Assembly: GCA_026399315.1 (NCBI GenBank)
Contig: JAPLRF010000068.1
Location: 1-64,000, forward strand
Direction of reading: 5' to 3'
DNA from: Gammaproteobacteria bacterium
Lineage (GTDB): Bacteria > Pseudomonadota > Gammaproteobacteria > Coxiellales > Coxiellaceae
Length of the DNA: 64,000 bases
Shown: piece by piece, positions 9,975 through 18,883 of the stretch
How positions within the stretch are numbered: position 1 is the first letter of the stretch
Layout of the letters: the number at the start of each line of letters is the position of its first letter
Position numbers and translations under genes: made by a program
The notes under the pieces: generated by a model
What the model was told of the DNA's origin: nothing
Database searches by the model: none
Seen by the model: the letters and a program-made list of their open reading frames with translations, nothing else

Positions 9975-10010
9975 GCGCGAGGGCTACCGCCGCTCGCTTC
10001 TGATGGTTCG
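9975..10010. repeat. REP-like palindrome, left half of inverted pair
   Basis: With the copy at 10080-10117 this forms an inverted pair about 69 bases apart, which is the layout of REPIN/BIME elements. Each copy can fold on its own as a GCGAG-C-GGC / GCC-CTCGC stem with a four-base loop. A conserved GAAG abuts the 5' side of the hairpin when read on the opposite strand. The similarity extends past the core into TGTTGCT sequences on both outer sides. Confidence 0.85.
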
Positions 10011-10079
10011 ATGCGAAATGCGAATTTTCGCAAGGATTTAGTTGCTGAATAGCTGGTTCGATGGCGGCTGCAACCACAA

Positions 10080-10117
10080 CGAACCATCAGAAGCGAGCGG
10101 CGGTAGCCCTCGCGCGA
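10080..10117. repeat. REP-like palindrome, right half of inverted pair
   Basis: This is the reverse complement of 9975-10010 over the whole core. It ends 14 bases before the 3' end of the REP-associated transposase gene, so that gene is bracketed by palindromes here and at 10769-10852. Confidence 0.85.
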
Positions 10118-10131
10118 ATTAGCAACAGAAT

Positions 10132-10695
10132 TCATTTTGTGAAGTATGCCTCATACAGCTTCTCATCAAAGCGATCATAAAACTCTTTATCATAATAAAG
10201 CACAGATGAATTTTCTTGCCCTCTTACAACATAATACAATCTTTGAAATACCCCTTCCGGCTGCCAAATATTTTTAGTACTGCCTGAACGCGCCCAAAAA
10301 TGTTCACGCCCATACAATTCAGAATGAAATTTTTTTAAATCTTTGGTTCCATAACATTTAATTTTTCCCATTGTTTTTTGAGATGATAATTCTGATTGCA
10401 GCACAATATGAACGTGATTAATAAGAACATTAACTGCCATTAAATTCCAGTTATTATATTTACACGTTTCAACAATTGACTTTAAGACTGTATTTCTTTG
10501 AGGAATTGTTAAAATTAATTCTTCGTCGGAAGCGGCAAGTTTCATAGCTTGTTCAAGTCGGGGGTTGGGGCTTATTTTTGGCGCACCGAATATATTATGC
10601 TTTAAATCAACACTGAAGCGATCGTCGCCGTGTCGCCATGTATTGTAGGTTCGGTATGTTAGGAAATAAGCCCAGGGCAGTTTGTCGTTTTTCAT
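10132..10695 (-). CDS. REP-associated tyrosine transposase (RAYT, Y1/IS200-like)
   Basis: This 187-residue protein has the hallmarks of the Y1 transposase superfamily. It has a HUH metal-binding motif NHVHIV (H94, H96) and, about 58 residues later, a tyrosine-containing helix (RLYYVVRGQ, Y154 or Y155) in the position of the catalytic nucleophile. Single-domain proteins of this kind nick and join single-stranded DNA at REP hairpins. The genetic context agrees: REP-like palindromes lie 14 bases beyond its stop and about 75 bases before its start, and the family recurs through the window. The ATG at 10695 follows AAGGAG. The gene appears intact. Cleavage of these particular palindromes is inference. 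Confidence 0.85.
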   Translation of the reverse strand: MKNDKLPWAYFLTYRTYNTWRHGDDRFSVDLKHNIFGAPKISPNPRLEQAMKLAASDEELILTIPQRNTVLKSIVETCKYNNWNLMAVNVLINHVHIVLQSELSSQKTMGKIKCYGTKDLKKFHSELYGREHFWARSGSTKNIWQPEGVFQRLYYVVRGQENSSVLYYDKEFYDRFDEKLYEAYFTK

Positions 10696-10768
10696 TGGCT
10701 GTGCTCCTTGATGGGGAGAAGGAGAATAGCAGGTGTATTACTTATCGCAATACCGTGTTTTTATATAT

Positions 10769-10852
10769 GCGCGAGGGCTGCCGCCGCTCGCTTCTGACTC
10801 ACGCTGCCACATACGCACTTACTACGCTGCGCTGCGTGCGTGCTTCTGATGG
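10769..10852. repeat. two REP-like palindromes of different families, side by side
   Basis: Positions 10769-10799 carry the GCGCGAGGGCT-CCGCCGCTCGCTTCTGA type with one substitution. Positions 10803-10852 carry the second type (ACGCACTTACTACGC...GTGCTTCTGA) that is also found in the atp operon and between parA and parB. The pair sits between the transposase gene and the end of the 2380-residue protein gene. Both types share the CTTCTGA (TCAGAAG) edge. Confidence 0.75.
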
Positions 10853-10865
10853 TTTGTCGCTGGTA

Positions 10866-13800
10866 TCACGAGCAGGCTACCGAGCGCGCTGCTGAACTAT
10901 CTACCATCGGCGCATTCTGTAATATGGTTTTTTCTTTGATTTTTTTTAATTCTGTAGCCGCTGCCTTGTTTAATAAATTAAATTTATTATTTGTTTCATA
11001 TCCCAGTGTTGCCCAACCCCAATGCGCTGCCTCCTGAGAAGACAGTGCGCTCGACAAATTCGCAAATATGAGTGGTACGTCTAGCAATGATGTAGCACAA
11101 TCAACAGCAACACAAAATCCTGTTAGCGCTTCCTGTAAGTCATAGGCGTACCGGTAATTCAACGCATCATATTGATTTAACATTTCCTTCAAAATAGGCG
11201 CATTTTCCGCATACAAAGCAAATGCTTCGTTCGTTGAAATATTATTACCATCAATAGCAACGCCTTTTATTAAAACAGCATTCACGACTTTTGCTGCTAT
11301 TTTAGCTGCATTGGCTGCCCTTACTCTGTCCCGCACATAATTAAAAATAGGGCTTAAACAATTTTCGACAGATTTTTTAATGTCTCGTCGTATTTCATCG
11401 GTCATCATCGCCGTTTCTAATTGCGCTGCTGCTTGGCGTTTTTTCCAATTTTCTTTTGCTTGCTTCATATTTTCAACTGCCTTTATTTTACAAGGCGATG
11501 CGCTACCCAGGCGGAGTGAATCTTGCACGCGTAATGGCATGCCCTGTACGCAAGTTTCTATTTCTTCAAAAAAATTTTCAATGCTACATCCGCCTTTTTT
11601 CAGCACTTCTTTTTTGTCTGAAATTGTTGCTTGAATGGATTGAAACAGAGCTGGATAGTCAGTTGCAAAGTTATTCAGGCAATTGTCTACCTGCGCAATC
11701 GCCCATTCCTCATTCGGCTGCGCACTTGAGCGCGCCATCATACTGGAAACGACAGTATCAGAGAAAAAACGCGGCGAGACTTTCGGCGATAATATTGCTG
11801 GCGTTACTACTTCACATATTGTGCTTACTTTCTCCGCTTCAGCAGCAGCCGTCTTTGCCAATCTATCGTCGTCATCTATTTTTTTGATTAATTGCGGTAA
11901 TAGTTTTCTTTGCTTTTCAAATTCCTTTTTTGACTCTTCAGCAGCGCTAGCGTAAGTGCCATGTCGTGAAATAAACCAACCTTTATGAGGGTAAATTTCT
12001 TTTTTTGCCGCATCGCCTACATCTGAAATGTCGGTGAAAATAAGATTAACCATATTAATAATTTCATCTTCTGGGCAAGTGTCTATTACCTTGTACATTT
12101 CATCGCGCAAGCCTTGAAGCTGATAACAACAGACATATTTAAAAGCATTCTTATCAAAAACAGCCGCATTCTTTAAATAGTCATCCGTTTTCTTTTCAAA
12201 TGCTACACCTTCTTTTGCGCTAATCGCTTCATATTTCGCGCGCACATTTAAATCTACAGCCATAGTATAGCCATAGCGAAAAACGGGCATAAATATCGCC
12301 TGTATCGCATCCTTCAGCGCTTGTCTTTTTTTAAGTAAAACAGCCGTTGTAGCAGGATGAGCTGTATTTAATTTATTTTTTAGAGCGTAAGCTTCTATTA
12401 ATTTTTCACATAACTCTGCCCGCATTAGCGCACTGCCTTCCCCTTTTTTTGGTTTCCCAGGGAATGCAATCACAGCAGATGTTTGCTCTAGCCAAGCGGC
12501 TTTAACTACTTTTAAAGCAGTAAACATATCATTTAGATATTTACCAAAATCATCATAAGCATGATTTTTTGTTATTTCTTCAATTGACACCTCCAGCAAT
12601 TCTTTAAAATAAGAGAGCTGCTCGTCTAATTTTTCTGGCGGGCAATCTTTTAATGCCTGAAATGCAATCTGGATAGCATAAGCACGCTGATATTTGAAAA
12701 AACTGACATTAACTGGCGCTATTTCATCTTTTGAAACATCGGGCGGCGTACACAATTTTTCAAAACAAAATTCCTTATGCAAACCTTCTTTCGGGTATAT
12801 CTTTGCAGCAATGCTACCAGCAGCTAATATTCTAGGATAACTTCTTGTTATATCTTTCTCGCTATAGTAATTTAAATCCCCAACGATATTCCCTTCTTGA
12901 TTGAGCGTGTGTTCTACTGCCTTATTGCGAAGAATAAGTCTCCATTTTGGATCAACCTCTTTTATTAATTTTTCAGCAGCATATATTTTATTATATGCAG
13001 CACAAAATATTTGATCGCATTTTTCTTGTGTGAAATCCTCAAGTTCGTGCGGCTCCTTTATTTTTATAAGCGGATTTTTTGTTTTGACCGCGGCACCTTC
13101 TCTTTCCTTTACCTCGTCAATCGTCGTTAATAAAAGTGAATTTAAGCATTCCGCCAACAATCCATAGGGCGAAGTGGACTCAACAATGCCTTTCAATCTA
13201 TGAAGCAAATCAACCAGTTTTATTTTTTCATCGACCCAAGCAAGCTTATCTTTATTTGCAACGCAAATTTTTAAGGCTTCTAAACACGCCGGGCTTATTT
13301 TCTTTGCCGTTAAAATGGGGTTGATTATTTTTGATAATCTACGTGTAAAAGCAAGCGCACCTGATAAAATATTTTTTTCTTTTTCTGCAAGCACCGCCAC
13401 ATTTAACTTTGCATTTTCAAAATCTTTTTTTAATGCTGAACTGTTAAATTGCTGAAGCAGCATAAATTTAGAGTCTGTCCTTTCCTCGACTTCTAATAAA
13501 TCACTTAAAAATGTGTTAATTTTCGGTATTAATGAAGTTGCATCAAATAGCGCCTGCCCATTTAAAAGGGCATCAAGTTCCTTCTTAACTTCTAAAAATC
13601 TGCCTTCCTTCAACAAAGCCATTATAAAGCTTACCCTTTGAAGTGCGAAATTCTGACGCATCTCGAGCACATGCTCAGACTCTCGCAAGGGAGGGCATGC
13701 TGTATTTTTTACTGGCGTCACAATTTTCTTTCTCAGTTCGATTCTATCCAGAACAGCTTGATCTATAATACCGACATCGACCAAATCAATAAACGATGCT

Positions 13801-16800
13801 TCATGATATATTTCAGCGCACACAGGTAATTCGGCTTTTTTTCCCCACACCGCTTTCATAATAGCCACTTCCTGTTTGGCTTCGTCACCCTTTCCAGCTT
13901 TAATTAATTCGACGATATACAACTGTCTTTCAATGATGACAATATCTTCACCCGCATTCAGTTTCCTTGCTGCAATTTTTACAGCCACATTCTTAACAAT
14001 AATGGGATCCACACAAATGGGATTTTTGGCTTTTGATAAATCCGCTAATCGCATGTTAGCCCACACGTGCTGACAATCATTTATTTTGTTTTTAATGACA
14101 CCAGAAACAATAAATAAAGGCTCAAATAATTTATACTTTTCATTATTATGAGTATAAGAAGCATTTTTCAAACAGTTTGGATAAATACTATCTCGCAGCA
14201 GTATTTGATATCGTTCAACCGCACTTTCTCCAATGATGGTTTGAATTAATAAATATGCTGAAACAGCTGCGTCGTCGACAACTGGATTTTCAAGAAGCAA
14301 GGCAGCGTTGAGCACGTCTCTTGCTCGGATTACATAATCAGAAGATTCATTAATTATAATTAGGAATTGATAGGCGGCAATTATTCCACTTTTATTCTTG
14401 AGCTCAAAATTTGAAAGTGCTTGATCCATTGTTTTTTTTGCACTTAAGCAATAAAATCCTGACAATTCAACATCACTTTCACTAATTACTTTAAATGCAG
14501 AAGTTGTTTTTTCATTATTTTCAGGGTTAAATTGCCTCAACGCAGAATCTAGTGTTACTTTAGCTTCGTTTATCGCTACATCTAATGCTTTTCTTTGCGC
14601 ATCCGCTTTTTCTAATTCCAAATCAGGACTTCGCGTAAATGCATTTTGGTGATTTTCAGTCGTTTTGCGAGGTAAACTTCCCAATACAACAACGTCGATA
14701 TTCCGTGGCGATTCTCTTTCGCTATCGCTATTACTACTTTCAGAAGACTTCCTTTCTGCAGTAATCGCTTGGGTAACAACCGTTTCTGCTGTTGCATTAC
14801 TTTCTGTATCCGTATTTTTAAATTTTGCTTGCATCACAACAGGGATAGTACTTAATGCATCAAAAAGCGCATCTTTTGTTCGATGACTTTGTATTTTCTT
14901 ACTTAACCAATTTGATGATTCATATTTTTGAATATGACGAAGGACTTCAAATAATTTTTGGCCTGAATTGCTTTGTCCGGCATATTTTTTCTCGAGCCTG
15001 GCGATAAAATCATCTTTACCCTGCGCATTAGAATACGTCAGCATTTTTCCATAAAGCTCGGCTACTGTCGTAACGGTTTTATCAAAAATAAGCGGCATAT
15101 CATTCGGCCAATTAATTTTTACATCACAACCCCGGAAATCTGTTTTAGGATTGATTTTAATACCCGACATAAAATGCGCGTTACGCAATTTTCCACCCGC
15201 CAAAATCAAATTTGAAAAATCAACAATGCCGTTAAACGTGGTATTTTGCAAATCGAGCTGCGCTATTCTTTTTGGATGTGTTGCGGACAAATTAACATCG
15301 CCTGAAATCACACAGCCACGAAAATTTCGAACATTATTTGCTTTTAAAATTCGCTCGAACTGGTGTGCTTCTAAATTTGTCTCTTTCAATAATTCCTGAG
15401 ACTGTATTTTTTGTAAATTTGCTTTTGATTCATGCAAAACGTACGATAGCTTTTCTGGAAAAGTGACGTGCGGTGCGAATGAGCTGTTTTTCATGCAATT
15501 ATCATCACCAAAAAAATCAGCGCATTGATTTAAAATAAAAAGCGGTAATTCAATCCCTTTTTTAAAATCACAATCATTCCATTTGATCGAATTTAATTCA
15601 TCGATCAGTTTAATTTGCTTGTCAATATAAGCGACATCTTTTCCAAAATGACTGAGCTTAAGGAGATCGGTTATCGCAGCATTTTTAAAATTTAGATTTT
15701 TGCGAAGCATGCCATTTTTTTCTGACACAAACAAAAAGGTATTTAGCGCTGCTGAATTTAGACCGATGGCGCTTTTATCGCTCAAATCAATATTTTTTGC
15801 ACCAGTGAGAATGTCAAACAACTCAGCTTCTTTACTGTCATCTGAATAATCACTGCAAGATAAAGTGATGAGAGAGTCGTTATCTGCGATTTCAATCTTA
15901 TTATTATGAATAATATTTTCAATGCTGCACCTGTAATCAAACTCAGCACCATTCAAGACTTTCAATTTTGCGCAATCGTTACTGTATTCAAATCGAAATT
16001 GAACATCAGAAAATTTCCGAACGCCCAAAGCGTATAAATTTTCAGCTTCCGAAAAATATAACAAACCACCCTGAATTTCAACTCCTTCCAAGCTGCCGCC
16101 TTCTGGAAAAATAAAATCACGCGGAAATAATGCTGCGGATAATGTCGCCGATATTTTCACGCCATTTTTTTTACTTGCGCCTAAAAACAAATTCCGCAAT
16201 ATTTTTTTATCGTCATCACAAATGTTGTGAGCATGTATTTGTGAAAAATCTATATTGTCTAAATCATATTTCAGCTTTGAATTTATTGGCGCTGTTTGAA
16301 TACCGCTTAGGTTTGTAATAATGCAATTTTGAAATACAGTACCGCCATTAATAGCGGCGATTAATTCACCTGTAGATTTTGCCGGTATGCTTTTTTCTGA
16401 GAAATTGGAAAGCGATGAGAACAGTTTTGTCGTTATCTCTTTTAATGCTGAAGCATTATCCGAATTTTTTTCTAGGCTTACTGTTTCATCGAATAACTTA
16501 TTATTTTCACCATCGGACAAAATGATCGGTAGCCCGCCGGTTTTTTCAGCACACGCTTGAATATTACTAATACTACACTCGCTAAATTTTGCCTCATTGA
16601 GCGTAACTAGCCGTGCGCGCTGCATTTTTGTCAGCGTTAATTCAATGGATACCGCTTCAAATTCACGCACGCCCAAATCGTAGAGTATTTTTAACTGCCC
16701 ATGAAATGGCTTTTCGGGTTGATCGTCGATAAATACCTCGCCGAAGGTTAATTTCCCGCCAACAATTTCATTCCTTTCAAGGCGCGGTCTATTTTCCTGT

Positions 16801-18008
16801 GGTATTTCAGCTAGAATTTTATTTATTTCTTCACTGTTAACGTTGACGCCATCTTCCCTCGCCATTTTCTTCCTATCGTTTCTTATTTGACTTTCAGTTG
16901 CGACCTCATGATGCACTTCGTGCTTCGTCGCAGATTCCTTTATCGTGACGGAAACAAAATTGTTTACATGTATTTTTTCTAGGGCGTCATATTCTTCGTG
17001 CGTCAAAACAGCATTTTCAATTTTATATCCAATTAGTTCCTTGTTTTTTCCTTTTTTTTCTTCAAGACTAACAACATCTCCTGCCTCTAACGCCAATGTT
17101 TTAAACCCAGCTTGCTTTCGCTGAGCCGATGTTAATTTTTTATTTGAGTCAATGGTCATTTTTTCAAAATCACTTACGCCATATCCCCGTAATTTTTGAA
17201 ATTCATTCGAGGTTACACTGTTACTTCTTTCACAGCCCAGTACATTGAATATATTTACTTGCGTTATCGTTGCTCCGCGCCCCTCTCTTTCATTGACAAG
17301 GTCAATTAATTGCTTAGGGGAGATCGTTATTTTTTTTACATTCCTGTTTACTGCGGACTGATTGCAAAGGCGGTTAAAAAAATCAGGGGAAATGTCAACC
17401 GCCGTCAAGTCGATTTCTTCTAGGGAAATCACATTATGTAAATAGGCATTAGAACCATCAATTTTGCCCTCCAACTTTACTTTTCTAAATGCCATAGCAT
17501 GCAATGTTATTAATTCAGAAAATGCCGTGGTCGTTATACTGCCTTCAACTATTGCATCGCTTAAAATAATGCGCTTTTTATTATATTCTCGAAACTCTTT
17601 TTCAGTTAACGTATCCGCCATAGAAACAAAGTGATCTTGATCAGTTTGAATATTTAATTTTTTATATTGGGCTTTTGTTAATTTCACGTAACCGCATAAT
17701 CTAAAATTTTCAAACTTTCCAACAAACTGAGCGTCTTTTATTTTGTCGCCATAACCATCACTGACCAATTGTGCAATAACGCTTTGATTAAGCTGTAATT
17801 CTGAAAAATTGAGGTCGTCTTTTTCGTCAAGGGTTAAATCGTTAAACTTTTTCAGGGTAATGTCTTTCAAGCTAAGCGGTATTTTTTTCGCCTTAGCTTC
17901 TTTTATTCTGGCATGCGGTGTTTCGATTGCCGAAGGAGGCGCACTTGATTGCGCAGCATCTGCCCTTGAAAGCGGTCTTCTTGTTTTTGGTGGCGTTTTT
18001 GGCGGCAT
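10866..18008 (-). CDS. 2380-residue solenoid-like protein, putative effector
   Basis: No family was assigned. The N-terminal half (roughly residues 40-1000) is made of short alternating strands with recurring F/L positions and polar turns. Around residues 890-970 it looks like pentapeptide or beta-solenoid repeats (LDLQNTTFNGIVDFSNLILA, LRNAHF, DFRGCDV). The C-terminal half is mainly alpha-helical with coiled-coil-prone stretches. The first 40 residues are rich in Pro, Arg and Ser and probably unstructured. The ATG at 18008 is preferred because AAGGTG lies five bases upstream; a GTG at 18014 overlaps that site. There is no signal peptide or membrane segment. Size and eukaryote-like repetitiveness suggest a secreted factor, which is inference. 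Confidence 0.75.
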   Translation of the reverse strand: MPPKTPPKTRRPLSRADAAQSSAPPSAIETPHARIKEAKAKKIPLSLKDITLKKFNDLTLDEKDDLNFSELQLNQSVIAQLVSDGYGDKIKDAQFVGKFENFRLCGYVKLTKAQYKKLNIQTDQDHFVSMADTLTEKEFREYNKKRIILSDAIVEGSITTTAFSELITLHAMAFRKVKLEGKIDGSNAYLHNVISLEEIDLTAVDISPDFFNRLCNQSAVNRNVKKITISPKQLIDLVNEREGRGATITQVNIFNVLGCERSNSVTSNEFQKLRGYGVSDFEKMTIDSNKKLTSAQRKQAGFKTLALEAGDVVSLEEKKGKNKELIGYKIENAVLTHEEYDALEKIHVNNFVSVTIKESATKHEVHHEVATESQIRNDRKKMAREDGVNVNSEEINKILAEIPQENRPRLERNEIVGGKLTFGEVFIDDQPEKPFHGQLKILYDLGVREFEAVSIELTLTKMQRARLVTLNEAKFSECSISNIQACAEKTGGLPIILSDGENNKLFDETVSLEKNSDNASALKEITTKLFSSLSNFSEKSIPAKSTGELIAAINGGTVFQNCIITNLSGIQTAPINSKLKYDLDNIDFSQIHAHNICDDDKKILRNLFLGASKKNGVKISATLSAALFPRDFIFPEGGSLEGVEIQGGLLYFSEAENLYALGVRKFSDVQFRFEYSNDCAKLKVLNGAEFDYRCSIENIIHNNKIEIADNDSLITLSCSDYSDDSKEAELFDILTGAKNIDLSDKSAIGLNSAALNTFLFVSEKNGMLRKNLNFKNAAITDLLKLSHFGKDVAYIDKQIKLIDELNSIKWNDCDFKKGIELPLFILNQCADFFGDDNCMKNSSFAPHVTFPEKLSYVLHESKANLQKIQSQELLKETNLEAHQFERILKANNVRNFRGCVISGDVNLSATHPKRIAQLDLQNTTFNGIVDFSNLILAGGKLRNAHFMSGIKINPKTDFRGCDVKINWPNDMPLIFDKTVTTVAELYGKMLTYSNAQGKDDFIARLEKKYAGQSNSGQKLFEVLRHIQKYESSNWLSKKIQSHRTKDALFDALSTIPVVMQAKFKNTDTESNATAETVVTQAITAERKSSESSNSDSERESPRNIDVVVLGSLPRKTTENHQNAFTRSPDLELEKADAQRKALDVAINEAKVTLDSALRQFNPENNEKTTSAFKVISESDVELSGFYCLSAKKTMDQALSNFELKNKSGIIAAYQFLIIINESSDYVIRARDVLNAALLLENPVVDDAAVSAYLLIQTIIGESAVERYQILLRDSIYPNCLKNASYTHNNEKYKLFEPLFIVSGVIKNKINDCQHVWANMRLADLSKAKNPICVDPIIVKNVAVKIAARKLNAGEDIVIIERQLYIVELIKAGKGDEAKQEVAIMKAVWGKKAELPVCAEIYHEASFIDLVDVGIIDQAVLDRIELRKKIVTPVKNTACPPLRESEHVLEMRQNFALQRVSFIMALLKEGRFLEVKKELDALLNGQALFDATSLIPKINTFLSDLLEVEERTDSKFMLLQQFNSSALKKDFENAKLNVAVLAEKEKNILSGALAFTRRLSKIINPILTAKKISPACLEALKICVANKDKLAWVDEKIKLVDLLHRLKGIVESTSPYGLLAECLNSLLLTTIDEVKEREGAAVKTKNPLIKIKEPHELEDFTQEKCDQIFCAAYNKIYAAEKLIKEVDPKWRLILRNKAVEHTLNQEGNIVGDLNYYSEKDITRSYPRILAAGSIAAKIYPKEGLHKEFCFEKLCTPPDVSKDEIAPVNVSFFKYQRAYAIQIAFQALKDCPPEKLDEQLSYFKELLEVSIEEITKNHAYDDFGKYLNDMFTALKVVKAAWLEQTSAVIAFPGKPKKGEGSALMRAELCEKLIEAYALKNKLNTAHPATTAVLLKKRQALKDAIQAIFMPVFRYGYTMAVDLNVRAKYEAISAKEGVAFEKKTDDYLKNAAVFDKNAFKYVCCYQLQGLRDEMYKVIDTCPEDEIINMVNLIFTDISDVGDAAKKEIYPHKGWFISRHGTYASAAEESKKEFEKQRKLLPQLIKKIDDDDRLAKTAAAEAEKVSTICEVVTPAILSPKVSPRFFSDTVVSSMMARSSAQPNEEWAIAQVDNCLNNFATDYPALFQSIQATISDKKEVLKKGGCSIENFFEEIETCVQGMPLRVQDSLRLGSASPCKIKAVENMKQAKENWKKRQAAAQLETAMMTDEIRRDIKKSVENCLSPIFNYVRDRVRAANAAKIAAKVVNAVLIKGVAIDGNNISTNEAFALYAENAPILKEMLNQYDALNYRYAYDLQEALTGFCVAVDCATSLLDVPLIFANLSSALSSQEAAHWGWATLGYETNNKFNLLNKAAATELKKIKEKTILQNAPMVDSSAARSVACS

Positions 18009-18231
18009 ATCCACACCTTTTTATTAAGTCAGTGGAAAAATGGCTTTGCTCGCGTCCGTGCTTCTAGATTCTAATAATTACCATATTCTACATTTCATTT
18101 CCACTGATATATAAGTCATTGTTTTTAAAGAAAGCTAAACACTTTCAAAAATTTCAACTACAATTACATTATGGCAAGGATGAATTGTTTCCATGACACG
18201 CAGTCAAAACCCGTTTTTCAAGGAGAACCTT

Positions 18232-18759
18232 ATGCAAGTCCCAGTTCAAATCACGTTTCGAGGACTCACTCATTCAGATGCGGTTAAAACGCATATTGAC
18301 GAAAGAATCGACAAGCTTCAACAATATTGCGATAGCATTATCGCCTGTCATGTCGTTGTTGAGTATGAAAATAAAAATCAAAACCGCGGTAATTTACATA
18401 ACACACGCTTAACGCTTACCATTCCCGGAAAAGAATTGGTCAGCACGCACAATGACGATGAAGATATGTACGTATCAATTCGCACGGCGTTTGACGACAT
18501 GACAAGGCAGCTTGAAAGCCATGTTGAGTTGTTACAAGAGCACGTTAAAAATAATCAAACACTGTTGTCTGGCAAGGTGATCCGATTATTTGACGATTTT
18601 GGGTTTATCGAAGGCAATGACGGCAATGAATTTTATTTTAACGCAAAGCACGTCGCACATCCCGTGTTTGATAAATTAACCGTCGGTGCATCCGTGCATT
18701 TTATTGAAAGCACAGGGACCAGCGGCCCAGAAGCCCGTCACGTGAAAATTACCGGTTAA
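18232..18759 (+). CDS. ribosome hibernation factor (HPF/RaiA) fused to cold-shock domain
   Basis: This 175-residue protein has two parts. Residues 1 to about 105 match the HPF/RaiA (sigma-54 modulation) family, which binds the 30S decoding centre and silences ribosomes in stationary phase: VQITFRGLTHSDAVKTHIDE, then a basic ERIDKLQQYCD helix. Residues from about 112 form a cold-shock domain with nucleic-acid-binding motifs FGFIEG and EFYFNAKHV. The ATG at 18232 has a perfect AAGGAG six bases upstream, so the longer frame from 18193 is not the likely start. A hairpin terminator follows directly, so the gene is probably monocistronic. This two-domain form is known in some proteobacteria. Confidence 0.9.
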   Translation: MQVPVQITFRGLTHSDAVKTHIDERIDKLQQYCDSIIACHVVVEYENKNQNRGNLHNTRLTLTIPGKELVSTHNDDEDMYVSIRTAFDDMTRQLESHVELLQEHVKNNQTLLSGKVIRLFDDFGFIEGNDGNEFYFNAKHVAHPVFDKLTVGASVHFIESTGTSGPEARHVKITG

Positions 18760-18772
18760 TCATATTGTTGCT

Positions 18773-18803
18773 TGCGGCCGCTTTCTCAGTGGCCGCATTT
18801 TTT
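18773..18803 (+). terminator. rho-independent terminator after the hibernation factor gene
   Basis: A TGCGGCC stem pairs perfectly with GGCCGCA around an 11-base loop and is followed by six T residues. It starts 14 bases after the stop codon. Confidence 0.85.
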
Positions 18804-18883
18804 CATTAAAGTGACATTAAATTATATTAAATAAGCAAATCATGTTTTTTACTTTTAGTCTGTAGGCTACAATATGCATACTT

